DNA of 50,290 bases from Bacillus infantis. Its GTDB lineage: Bacteria > Bacillota > Bacilli > Bacillales > Cytobacillaceae. The translations under genes were made by a program, and so were the position numbers. This document shows positions 27,677-35,917 of this stretch, piece by piece. The stretch lies in contig NZ_JAIVAP010000030.1 of the NCBI RefSeq assembly GCF_020171945.1, forward strand, positions 1 through 50,290, read 5' to 3'. The notes under the pieces are model-generated. The model ran no database searches. It was given only the letters and a program-made list of their open reading frames with translations, and had not been told where the DNA came from. How positions within the stretch are numbered: position 1 is the first letter of the stretch; each line of letters starts with the position of its first letter.

Positions 27677-28294
27677 TATCAAGTTCGAAACAAGAGGTAT
27701 TCCGTTAGTATAAAAGGAACAAACAACAGCCACACAATCAGTTTTACTTCCGAATATGGCAATGGAATAACCCGCTGGCCTGAAGGATCACCAATTAAAG
27801 GCCGGGAGTACATTGTTGAATTAGAAATATTGGATAAAGCAGAATGGAGAAAAAATGTTGTTAAAACTGATAAGGAGCCATTCAGCCTTAAACAGGCGAT
27901 GGCCTATCAAAGGGAGATTACGAGGGAAAGAGGCTATTTTAACCTGGCTTTTCTGCGGAAAATGGAGGAAGAGTTTGAAAGGTACAGTATTATTATGTAC
28001 ACTTTCGGGCTGATAGAGCGGACAATGGCCCCGGCATATAAACGTATTTATGAGTTGGTCTCTTCAGGTAAAGTGAATGCTCCTAAGCTCAAAGGCCTCC
28101 TGAAAGCAGCGATGGAAACCAATGAGAAAGAATTAGAAAAGTCCATGTCCACCTTTGAAATAGGCCTCGATGGAAAGGAACTAAAGATTGATAAGGAGAA
28201 TATCCAGGAATCGCTCCGGCTTAATAGGGAGGTACAGGGGAAAAAGGACTTCAAGGAAAAAAGCCTGCCTCTAATGAGGAATTCACGCAAGTGA
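27677..28294 (+). pseudogene. 5'-truncated paralogue of the two-domain protein
   Basis: The frame is open from 27677, just after a stop, for about 205 codons but has no usable start near its beginning; the first candidate, a TTG at 27830, lacks a ribosome site. Residues after YQREITRERGYFNLAFL match the C-terminal domain of the protein at 24972 almost throughout (KVNAPKLKGLLKAAMETNEK is the clearest block). The N-terminal part (HTISFTSEYGNGITRW) differs from both neighbours. Either the 5' end has been lost, or an internal TTG yields a 154-residue protein. I favour a decayed gene or a swapped N-terminus. Confidence 0.6.
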
Positions 28295-28393
28295 CATGAA
28301 CTGAGCCTTTTCCCAACAAAACGAAACCCCATCGCCCCTCATCCGTATACATACTATGCATCAAGAAATACTAACTCCTGAAAGGGGAAGCAT

Positions 28394-30082
28394 ATGGGAA
28401 GCATTTTTATATTTTCAATTATAATCGGACTGGTGGCTGCAGTTCTGCTTGTGCCGCTTCAAGGCGGGAGGAGCGGGAAAAAGGATAAAAAAGAGAAGAG
28501 CCGCTTCAGCCCCGTTGGCATGACAGTGGTAGCAATAATATCTATTATCACCGCATTCGGTTTTTACTATTTAACAAACCTGGACCGGAATTTTTCTTCC
28601 GTTTGGCTGGTTCTGATCCTGGCTTCAGGTGTTGGCGCCTTTTTGGCGGCAGGGAGGGAGCGGCTTGTAAAGAGCATTGTGTTCCTGGTATCACTGCTGG
28701 CCGGAATTTACCTTTTGACCGCATTCGTTTTTAACGCAGATGAAAAGTATGAATCAGCGAAGATGGATGTAAAGACGGAAATCGAAGCTTTTGATGAAGA
28801 AAAGACACCGGCAAGCGTGCCGCCGAAATTCGCACGCAATAAGATGAAAAAGGCATTTGGCCAGGTGCCGGATACGAGTTATTATGAGCTCGGCAGCCTG
28901 CAGATCCAGAAGGTGAACGGCGATTATGTCTTTATTGCTCCAGTCGAGTTCTCGGGATTCTTCAAGTGGATGAAGGGCGACGAAACGCCGGGCTATTTTA
29001 CCATCAGTGCGACGGATTCCAATGCCAATCCTAAGTTTATGAAGGAAAAGATGACCTACACGCCTTCATCTTATTTTAACAAAAACATTGAGCGCCATAT
29101 CCGGAACAACTATCCAAAGAGAATATTCAACGGCGATGTGCAGCTTGAAGTTGATGATAACGGAAAGCCTTATTATGTACGCACCTATGGAGAGTTTATC
29201 TCTGCCAGGAATGGATTTAATGCGGAGGGAATCGTAGTGGTTGATCCGCAGAATGGAAAAATGAAGTCGTATAAACTGGCAGATGCACCTGGCTTCATCG
29301 ATGGCGCGGTATCACCTGAAACCGTCAGCCTGCAGAACAGCTATTATGGAAATTATGTCCAGGGCTTCTGGAACAGCGTCTTCGGAAAATCTGAAGTGAA
29401 GCTGCCTTCAGATGAAGGTACCGAGGTGAACGTGAGCCCGATCTTCGACGAGAACGGTGATATGTATTACTTCACAGATTTCACCTCGCCGAAAGAAGGG
29501 GTGGACAGCATGCTTGGCTACTCCCTGACAAACTCTAGGACCGGCGAAGCGACCTTCTACACAGGAAATCTGGAAGAATCTTATATGGATTCACAGGGCA
29601 ATCTGCAGATTATAGAAAAGAAATTCATTGAGAAAAAATGGAGCGGCGAAATGCCGATCCTGTACAACTTCTACGGAGAAGCCAGCTGGCTGACGCCGGT
29701 GCTGGATGCGAACGGATTCCTGCAGAATTACTTTATCGTTTCAGCGGCAAACCCGGAAATCTCCGCTTATGCCAATACGCCAAACCAGGCGCTCAAGCTG
29801 TATAAAACAGCCCTGCAGCGCGGCGGCGGAAGCGTCAATGGCAGCTCCAAGGCCGAAGAAAAGCAGATCAGCGGCACAGTCGTACGGGTTTACAAAGAAA
29901 AAACCGGCGACTACACAACCGTCTACTTCCTGCTCGATGATGGAAAAAGCTATATCGTCTCATCAGAAAACAGCCCAATGAGCATCTATCTTCAGGAAAA
30001 TGACAAAGTAAACGTCACCTACCTCGACACAGGAGAAAGCTCCCTGCCGGTAAGGGGGATGGAGATAGAGGGTATGCAGTAG
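28394..30082 (+). CDS. Uncharacterised membrane-anchored protein
   Basis: Protein of 562 residues with four hydrophobic helices in the first 120 residues (1-20, 42-60, 67-86, 93-112) and a large soluble part predicted outside or at the membrane face. That part has beta-rich repeats such as NGDVQLEVDDNGKPYYVRTY and VSPIFDENGDMYYFTDF, reminiscent of PepSY-like modules. The final 80 residues (ISGTVVRVYKEKTGDYTTVY) look like an OB-type beta barrel. GAAAGGGGAAG lies before ATG. Similar proteins occur in Bacillaceae without known function. Confidence 0.75.
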   Translation: MGSIFIFSIIIGLVAAVLLVPLQGGRSGKKDKKEKSRFSPVGMTVVAIISIITAFGFYYLTNLDRNFSSVWLVLILASGVGAFLAAGRERLVKSIVFLVSLLAGIYLLTAFVFNADEKYESAKMDVKTEIEAFDEEKTPASVPPKFARNKMKKAFGQVPDTSYYELGSLQIQKVNGDYVFIAPVEFSGFFKWMKGDETPGYFTISATDSNANPKFMKEKMTYTPSSYFNKNIERHIRNNYPKRIFNGDVQLEVDDNGKPYYVRTYGEFISARNGFNAEGIVVVDPQNGKMKSYKLADAPGFIDGAVSPETVSLQNSYYGNYVQGFWNSVFGKSEVKLPSDEGTEVNVSPIFDENGDMYYFTDFTSPKEGVDSMLGYSLTNSRTGEATFYTGNLEESYMDSQGNLQIIEKKFIEKKWSGEMPILYNFYGEASWLTPVLDANGFLQNYFIVSAANPEISAYANTPNQALKLYKTALQRGGGSVNGSSKAEEKQISGTVVRVYKEKTGDYTTVYFLLDDGKSYIVSSENSPMSIYLQENDKVNVTYLDTGESSLPVRGMEIEGMQ

Positions 30083-30092
30083 GTGTGTATTA

Positions 30093-30296
30093 GGTACCAG
30101 GTACCGTCCGTGGACAGAAAGCGGTGAAGTGTCTTTTTATGGTGCCAGGTACCATCCGTGGACAGAAAGCGGTAAAGTGTCTTTTTATGGTGCCAGGTAC
30201 CATCCGTGGACAAAAGAGGTAAAGTGTCTTTTTATGGTGCCAGGTACCACCCGTGGACAAAAAGTGGTAAAGTGTCTTTTTATGGTACCTGGCACC
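30093..30296. repeat. Four tandem copies of a 48-bp repeat
   Basis: Units start at 30093, 30141, 30189 and 30236 (48, 48, 47 and 48 bp). Each opens with GGTGCCAGGTACC or a one-base variant, continues CCGTGGACA and ends AAAGTGTCTTTTTAT. The array closes with GGTACCTGGCACC, the reverse complement of the opening motif, so the whole is bounded by inverted ends. Open frames in it (for example MVPGTIKRHF on the minus strand) are by-products of the repeat. A second cluster lies at 30781-30887. Confidence 0.93.
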
Positions 30297-30324
30297 GCAC
30301 ATAACCGCCAATAACAAAAAACAA

Positions 30325-30372
30325 GAAACCCTCACAAAAACCTTGCTCCAATAAGGCTTTTGTGAGGGTTTC
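30325..30372. terminator. Long bidirectional terminator
   Basis: A stem of about 19 bp (GAAACCCTCACAAAA with TTTTGTGAGGGTTTC, plus CCTT/AAGG) with T-rich tails on both sides. It serves the minus-strand gene at 30378 and can also stop read-through from 28394. Confidence 0.85.
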
Positions 30373-30377
30373 TTTGT

Positions 30378-30677
30378 TTATTCGTCCGGAAACAGATCCA
30401 TATTGAATAAATTGTATTCTTCTTCCGCTGCGTCTTCTTTTGGTTCTTCAACAGGATCCTGCCTGCGGACTTCAGCTGGCCTGTGCCCATGCCGGCGCCT
30501 GTTAAGATCCTTGAACTCCATTTCCAGATACTCCGCCTGATCGTGCGAAATCTTGATGGTCACTTCATTGCCGGATTCATCGGAAGCCTTCAGCAGGACA
30601 TAGCTTTCAGCCGCATCCCTCAGCGTGACATTGCTCAATGTCAGATTCATATCATTCAATTCATAGCGTGCTCTCAT
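30378..30677 (-). CDS. Small hypothetical protein
   Basis: Ninety-nine residues. The N-terminal 60 residues are a compact beta/alpha pattern (MRARYELNDMNLTLSNVTLR, then VTIKISHDQAEYLEMEFKDL) and the remainder is charged and acidic (EEPKEDAAEEEYNLF). GGAGG lies seven bases before ATG on the minus strand. It is flanked on both sides by the 48-bp repeat. No family recognised. Confidence 0.7.
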   Translation of the reverse strand: MRARYELNDMNLTLSNVTLRDAAESYVLLKASDESGNEVTIKISHDQAEYLEMEFKDLNRRRHGHRPAEVRRQDPVEEPKEDAAEEEYNLFNMDLFPDE

Positions 30678-30780
30678 TGCAAAGCCTCCATTGCCTTTCT
30701 CGCTTACCCCATAGATGTCTCTATTCTACTGTTTATCAGGGGAATTATAAAGCAGGGATTCACAAAAGCGCAAAAAATCT

Positions 30781-30887
30781 GTACCTGGCACCCCCGTGGA
30801 CAAATAGAGGTAAAGTGTCTTTTTGTGGTACCTGGCACCATAAAAGGACAAAACACAGGAAAGTGTCTTTTTACGGTACCTGGCACC
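30781..30887. repeat. Second cluster of the 48-bp repeat
   Basis: Boundary motifs (G)GTACCTGGCACC occur at 30781, 30827-30839 and 30875-30887, separated by units that carry CCGTGGACAAA (first) or AAAGGACAAAA (second) and GTGTCTTTTT. Orientation matches the first cluster, so the minus-strand gene between them is flanked by direct repeats. Confidence 0.9.
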
Positions 30888-30980
30888 CGTGTCAGCCGGC
30901 AGCACCCAACCTTCTACCCACCCCACGCATAGTGCCAAAATCTCATTTTTCGATATTTACACAAAATTTACAATAATTTA

Positions 30981-31009
30981 TTGAAACCCTAATTCCGGGG
31001 TGCTTTACT
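30981..31009 (+). promoter_or_regulatory. Predicted promoter of the secreted nuclease gene
   Basis: TTGAAA and TTTACT separated by 17 bases, about 90 bases upstream of the start codon. The -10 element is weak. Confidence 0.4.
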
Positions 31010-31020
31010 AGTAGATGGAA

Positions 31021-31070
31021 CAGGATGTCTTCAGCCTTTTGGGCTAGAGCCCGGGACTTAAGCATCCTGC
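31021..31070 (+). promoter_or_regulatory. Folded 5' leader of the nuclease mRNA
   Basis: CAGGATG and CATCCTG pair to close a 35-base interior that itself contains GGGCT/AGCCC. It is not a terminator (no T-tract) and does not match a riboswitch class I know. It may be an RNA element affecting stability or translation of the downstream gene. Confidence 0.4.
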
Positions 31071-31101
31071 TAAAAAACTCATACTGGAGAGGATCAAAAA
31101 G

Positions 31102-34100
31102 ATGGGAATACGACAGCGTCAATCGTTCAGCCTTGTACTCATTTTTGCACTAATCTTTAGCCTTGTTTCTCCATTTCAATCCTCCACTGCGAAAGCGGCT
31201 GATGTTATTTCGGTTGCAGATGCCATTGCCAACAATAAAGGCACGGCAACAGTGGAAGGCTATATTGTCGGAGGGGCGAAATCAGGACCAACCTATGAAC
31301 AGGCGGCACCATTCACTGTGGATACCAACCTGGGCATAGCTGATTCTCCCTCTGAAACAGACACAAAGAAAATCCTGCCGGTGCAGCTTCCAACAGGCAG
31401 CATCCGCACAGCCCTCAATCTTGTGGACCACCCGGAAAACTTGGGCAAGAAAGTCCAGATTACAGGAGCACTCCAGTCTTACTTCTCGGTCCCAGGCCTT
31501 AAAAGCCCAACCGCTTTTTCAATCATTGAAGAAGACACCACAACCGTCAAACGTGTCACTGCCTCACCAGGAGCCGGCGCAGTTCCTGCTGGCACCGAAG
31601 TAACACTCTCGACAGCTACACAAAATGCAGTGATCCACTATACCCTTGACGGCTCCGAACCGGACGAAAGCAGTCCTGTTTACAGCAGCCCAATCACGAT
31701 TAATGAACCAGCAACCATCAAAGCTTTTGCTTCAGCCGAAGAGCTGGACAATAGCGAAGTATCACAATTCGACTATACGATTGCAGAGCAGCTCACGATT
31801 TCTGAAGTCAGAGCGCTTCCGCTTGAAACTACTGTTTTTGCAGAAGGAACAGTGACAGCTGTTCTTGGCGCTGCCACTTATATTCAGGATGAGACCGGCG
31901 GCATCGTGCTGTACGGGAATGGCCTGAATGTGGAGCCGGGCGATTTAGTCAAGGCTTCAGGCAAACTGACAGACTACAATTCTCTCCTTGAGATTGAAGT
32001 AGCAGCAAGCGATGTAAAGGTCTTAGAAAAAACAGAACTCCCTGCAGCAGAGGAAGTAACTGCTGCTGACCTGAAAGAAGACAAAGAAGCCACTTTGCTG
32101 ACTCTGAAAAATGTTGAAATCCAGTCATTCAGCAGCGGCAACTACACAGCTGTTGATGAAAACGGCGTGTCCTTCCAGATTCGCCCAGAGGAAGCAGGAC
32201 TGCTTACTATCAATACTTCCTATGATTCTATTACAGGAGTCCTTGGTTCTTACAGGGATGTATACCAGCTGATCCCGCGCAACGCAGGGGATATCATCGC
32301 TGATTCTTCGACTGTCCAGCCGATCGTTGCCTCGCCGGCACCAGGACTGATTAAAGAAGGCGATAAAGTCACACTCTCAACAGGCACTGAAGGAGCCGCC
32401 ATCTACTATACAACTGACGGCACCGAGCCTACTGAGGACAGCACGCTGTATGAAACGCCAATCGAGATTACAAAAGATACAACCATCAAAGCCATTGGTG
32501 TAAAAGAAGGCTTGAAAAACAGCAAGCCAGCAGTCCTGAATTATATCATTCAAAAAGAAAATGTCCGCATCCATGATATCCAGGGGGCAGGCCATTATTC
32601 TCCATATCAAGGCCAGAATGTAAATGATATTGAAGGAATTGTAGTGAAAGTACTGGATTCCAATAATTTCTACATGCAAGACCTCCAGCCTGATGAAGAT
32701 GATAAAACGTCAGAAGGTATCCTTGTGTATAAAAAAGCCCATGGCGTAAAGCTTGGCGATGTTGTCAAAGCATCCGGCCAGGTGAAGGAATATGTCATGG
32801 AAGGCTATTCTGACAGACTGCAGAATGATCTGCCGGTAACGGAGATCGCAGCCACAACAGTCACTGCTGCAGGCAGCCAGGAGCTTCCGGAGCCGGTGAA
32901 CATCGGCGCAGACCGTAAGATTCCAACAGAAATCATTGATAATGACGGATTGACAGAATTCGATCCTGAAGAAGACGGCATCGATTTCTTCGAAAGCCTG
33001 GAAGGCATGCTGATCCAGGTGGACAACCCTAAAGTTGTCGCGCCGCAGAAATACGGCGAGCTGACAGTCGTTCCTGAATCTGTCCCAACAAACACAGATG
33101 AAGGCGGACTTCGCATTACAAAAGACGATTTTAACCCGGAAAGAATCACACTAGATATTGATGACGAAAGCTTTGTTGCCAAAATGGGCGACCGCTTCAA
33201 CGGCAGCATCACAGGTGTGGTGAGCTACGGCTTCAGCGGCTATAAGGTGATCGTTGAAAAAAATAGTCTTCCGGAATTTGTGGAAGGCGATAATGAGCGG
33301 GAAACAACAGACATTACACCAGTCGATGACAAGCTTACAATCGCTTCATACAATGTAGAGAACTTTTCAACCAAGACAGATGATGAAAAAGTGACAAGAC
33401 TGGCAGAAGCAATCGTCCAAAACCTGAAGCAGCCGGATATCGTTGGACTTACTGAGGTTCAGGACAATGACGGCCAGACAGACAGCGGAAATACAGATGC
33501 AAGCCAAAGCTATGAAACACTGATTGCCAAAATCAAAGAGCTTGGCGGACCTGAGTATTCTTATACAGATATTGCTCCAGTCAATAACCAGGACGGCGGA
33601 GCGCCAGGCGGAAACATCCGCGTCGGCTTCCTCTATAAAGCAGATCGCGTTACACTGGTGCCAGGTACTAAAGGTACGGCAACTGAATCTGTAGACTTTG
33701 AAAATGGCCAGCTTACACTGAACCCTGGACGCATCGAACCGACTGACCCGGCATTTGACTCAAGCCGAAAGCCGCTTGCAGCCCAGTTCGAATTCAATGG
33801 AGAAAAGGTTATTGTCGTTGCTAACCACTTTAACTCCAAAGGCGGAGACCAGCCGCTGTTCGGCAAAAATCAGCCGCCGGTCCTTGGAAGCGAAGTACAG
33901 CGCATGAAGATTGCCGCCATTGTGAACGGTTTTGTAAAAGACGTTCTCGCGGATGACCCTGAAGCCAATATCGTCCTGCTTGGCGACTTCAACGACTTTG
34001 AATTCTCGAACCCGCTGCAGGTACTAAAAGGCCAGGAACTGACCAATATGATCGAAAAAGTCCCTGCCGAGGAACGCTATTCTTACTCCTACCAGGGCAA

Positions 34101-34743
34101 TGCCCAGGTACTGGATCATATCCTTGTATCCAATAACCTGGCAGACAGAACACAGGTCGACATCGTCCACATCAATTCTGCGTTCATGGAAGAACACGGC
34201 CGTGCCAGCGACCATGATCCAGTGCTGATTCAGACAACGCTCAAGCCGGCAGTCGTGGAAGAACCAGAACAGCCGGAAGAGCCTGAATACGATAAAATCT
34301 ACAACCTGGTTGGCTATAAAGCGAAAAAGCTTACTGTCAACGAGAAAAATGCACTGGTCATGATGGATGCCGCCTCTGAAATCAAAGAAGGCATCACAAT
34401 CAAGAAAAACGCCACCCTTAAAGGGGAAGGCCTGAAGAAAACCAAGGTTATCATCAAATCGGCCGCCCACGGCAGCATTGTTGACTTCACAGGAACTGAA
34501 GTCAAAGAAGTCTTAATTGACAGCGACAAAGTAGCCGAAATCAGAGGCGCCGAAAACGTACAAAAATGGAGTGTCGGAAAGCATGTAGACACTTCAGATA
34601 TTCTATTCACTGACTCTAAAGGAGAAGAAATTCCTTCTCCGCTTACGAAGACTCCGGATGTGAAAGAGAAAATTTCTAATCTGGTAAACTACCTGCTTGA
34701 GCTTTTAAAACAGAGATGGGGCCACCTGTTCCCTCAGCCTTAA
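31102..34743 (+). CDS. Large secreted multidomain endonuclease/exonuclease
   Basis: Secreted protein of 1213 residues. A signal peptide (about 1-33, ending STAKAA) is followed by an OB-like domain, a chitobiase-C-type beta domain (about 150-230, YTLDGSEPDESSPVYSSPI), a second OB-like domain (ISEVRALPLETTVFAEGTV), a second chitobiase-C-type domain (about 408-485), a third OB-like region, and an endonuclease/exonuclease/phosphatase domain (about 743-1055). That domain has IASYNVENF, VGLTEVQDN, VVANHFNSKGGD, LLGDFND and the terminal SDHDP, i.e. all expected catalytic elements. No LPxTG or SLH anchor is seen at the C-terminus. It resembles extracellular DNases such as ExeM and B. subtilis YhcR in part; DNA scavenging or biofilm DNA turnover is likely. 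Confidence 0.88.
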   Translation: MGIRQRQSFSLVLIFALIFSLVSPFQSSTAKAADVISVADAIANNKGTATVEGYIVGGAKSGPTYEQAAPFTVDTNLGIADSPSETDTKKILPVQLPTGSIRTALNLVDHPENLGKKVQITGALQSYFSVPGLKSPTAFSIIEEDTTTVKRVTASPGAGAVPAGTEVTLSTATQNAVIHYTLDGSEPDESSPVYSSPITINEPATIKAFASAEELDNSEVSQFDYTIAEQLTISEVRALPLETTVFAEGTVTAVLGAATYIQDETGGIVLYGNGLNVEPGDLVKASGKLTDYNSLLEIEVAASDVKVLEKTELPAAEEVTAADLKEDKEATLLTLKNVEIQSFSSGNYTAVDENGVSFQIRPEEAGLLTINTSYDSITGVLGSYRDVYQLIPRNAGDIIADSSTVQPIVASPAPGLIKEGDKVTLSTGTEGAAIYYTTDGTEPTEDSTLYETPIEITKDTTIKAIGVKEGLKNSKPAVLNYIIQKENVRIHDIQGAGHYSPYQGQNVNDIEGIVVKVLDSNNFYMQDLQPDEDDKTSEGILVYKKAHGVKLGDVVKASGQVKEYVMEGYSDRLQNDLPVTEIAATTVTAAGSQELPEPVNIGADRKIPTEIIDNDGLTEFDPEEDGIDFFESLEGMLIQVDNPKVVAPQKYGELTVVPESVPTNTDEGGLRITKDDFNPERITLDIDDESFVAKMGDRFNGSITGVVSYGFSGYKVIVEKNSLPEFVEGDNERETTDITPVDDKLTIASYNVENFSTKTDDEKVTRLAEAIVQNLKQPDIVGLTEVQDNDGQTDSGNTDASQSYETLIAKIKELGGPEYSYTDIAPVNNQDGGAPGGNIRVGFLYKADRVTLVPGTKGTATESVDFENGQLTLNPGRIEPTDPAFDSSRKPLAAQFEFNGEKVIVVANHFNSKGGDQPLFGKNQPPVLGSEVQRMKIAAIVNGFVKDVLADDPEANIVLLGDFNDFEFSNPLQVLKGQELTNMIEKVPAEERYSYSYQGNAQVLDHILVSNNLADRTQVDIVHINSAFMEEHGRASDHDPVLIQTTLKPAVVEEPEQPEEPEYDKIYNLVGYKAKKLTVNEKNALVMMDAASEIKEGITIKKNATLKGEGLKKTKVIIKSAAHGSIVDFTGTEVKEVLIDSDKVAEIRGAENVQKWSVGKHVDTSDILFTDSKGEEIPSPLTKTPDVKEKISNLVNYLLELLKQRWGHLFPQP

Positions 34744-34806
34744 AGAAGATAAGTAATGCATTGCCGGAACAGCCTATCTTCTGCAGAAACCCCTTGAGGT
34801 GAGATA

Positions 34807-35100
34807 GTGGTGAAGAAAAAAACGCTCAACATCATTAAACATACCTATGTGGCGGCGCTTTTTGCCAGCTTCCTCGTATACTATTACAGGGTGCAGGAGG
34901 ATGGTCAGATAGATACCGGAAAATACAAATATGACCTGCTGCTGTTTGGCTTTCTTTTTCTGATAGGAGCGATATTGGCCGCTATTGATATAGCTTCTTT
35001 ACGGGATAAAGGCAGCAATATCAGTAAAAAGGCTGTTTATGGAGGAGTGTCCTTAGCAATCTTCTTAGTTGTCTGGAGGCTCGCAGTTTATTTTATTTGA
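34807..35100 (+). CDS. Small three-helix membrane protein, copy 1 of a tandem family
   Basis: Ninety-seven residues starting at GTG (two adjacent GTG codons are possible) behind TTGAGGTGAG. Three membrane helices, with QEDGQIDTGKYKYDLLLF between the first and second and a conserved SKKAVYGG before the third. The next two genes encode the same layout. Function unknown. Confidence 0.75.
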   Translation: MVKKKTLNIIKHTYVAALFASFLVYYYRVQEDGQIDTGKYKYDLLLFGFLFLIGAILAAIDIASLRDKGSNISKKAVYGGVSLAIFLVVWRLAVYFI

Positions 35101-35129
35101 AAAGCCTGGTCTAGCTGTATCATAGAAAT

Positions 35130-35160
35130 GGGAGCTTCCTTGTGGAGCTTCCCTTTTTTA
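35130..35160 (+). terminator. Terminator between copies 1 and 2
   Basis: Hairpin GGGAGCTTC/GGAGCTTCCC with one bulge, followed by six T residues. Confidence 0.65.
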
Positions 35161-35201
35161 AGCCTCCAGCTCCAACAGCTCAAGATGGGAGGGAGAGGAT
35201 C

Positions 35202-35480
35202 ATGAAAAAGAAGACTTTCACTTTTATCTCTGTGTCATATACCATATTGGTCTTAGTTAGCTTTTGTATATATGCCTACTTTGTTCAGGAAGGCGGGTCT
35301 ATCGACACGGGAGAGCATTTTTATGAATTATTGCTGTTTGGTGTCCTTGGCTTTGTTGGTCTATTCCTGGCATCAGTCGATGCTGCGGGTGAAAGGGAGA
35401 AAGGCAGGAAGCTGAATAATAAAGCACTCTGCACTGGGGCGGTCATCGCGATGCTCTTTCTCCTTTGGCGCATAGTATGA
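35202..35480 (+). CDS. Small three-helix membrane protein, copy 2
   Basis: Ninety-two residues from the ATG after GGGAGAGGATC; a longer frame would begin inside the preceding terminator. It aligns with copy 1 across its length: KKKTFTFISVSYT, QEGGSIDTGEHFYELLLFG and the final LFLLWR. Three membrane helices. Function unknown. Confidence 0.78.
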   Translation: MKKKTFTFISVSYTILVLVSFCIYAYFVQEGGSIDTGEHFYELLLFGVLGFVGLFLASVDAAGEREKGRKLNNKALCTGAVIAMLFLLWRIV

Positions 35481-35498
35481 ACTTTTAGGGGGGATTCA

Positions 35499-35789
35499 AT
35501 GAACAAAAAAACACTATCCCGTATTGCAACGATTTACACGTTAGTGGTACTCGGAGGATTCATCATCTAAGCCTACACAATCCAGGAAAACTGGATTATT
35601 GATACCCAAAAGTACTTCAGCCAGATTGTCACATTTGTTGTGTTAGCTTCAATCGGACTTATTCTTACTGGCATAAGCGGGGCCTCTCTCAAGGATGAGG
35701 GGAAAAGGGTAAGTAAAAAAGCAGTATATGGCGGCATTTCAATTGCAGTTTTCTTTCTTTTGTGGCGGCTTTCAATGGGGCTGCTATAA
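35499..35789 (+). pseudogene. Small membrane protein, copy 3, with an in-frame stop
   Basis: Frame of 96 codons beginning MNKKTLSRIATIYTLV and ending VFFLLWRLSMGLL, matching copies 1 and 2 from end to end. It is interrupted only by TAA at 35568-35570, at the position where copy 2 has tyrosine (IYAYFVQE against II*AYTIQE), so one base change from TAT or TAC explains it. The rest of the frame is undamaged, implying recent inactivation, a sequencing error, or read-through. GGGGGGATTCA precedes the ATG. Confidence 0.88.
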
Positions 35790-35807
35790 GCTGAATAAGG
35801 GGAAGTA

Positions 35808-35837
35808 AGAGTTTTCCGGTGGAGAACTCTTTTTTTA
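35808..35837 (+). terminator. Terminator behind copy 3
   Basis: Stem AGAGTTTTCC/GGAGAACTCT (one G-T pair) with loop GGT and seven T residues. Confidence 0.85.
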
Positions 35838-35917
35838 TGTTTAATCGGCAGGTAAAAGGGAATATAAGTTTGTTTTTAAAAATAGAAAAATTATCCAAAA
35901 CAAAACAATATATCAAA

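Noticed and set aside
30093-30296. CRISPR array
   Set aside because: Whole 48-bp units are nearly identical, with no unique spacers between constant repeats, and no cas genes are present.
30129-30314. Small proteins encoded in the 48-bp repeats
   Set aside because: Frames arise on both strands simply because the repeat length is a multiple of three; no ribosome sites.
33657-33668. GGTGCCAGGTAC inside the nuclease gene as a repeat insertion
   Set aside because: Only the boundary motif matches; the rest of the unit is absent and the bases encode a normal VPGTK stretch of the protein.
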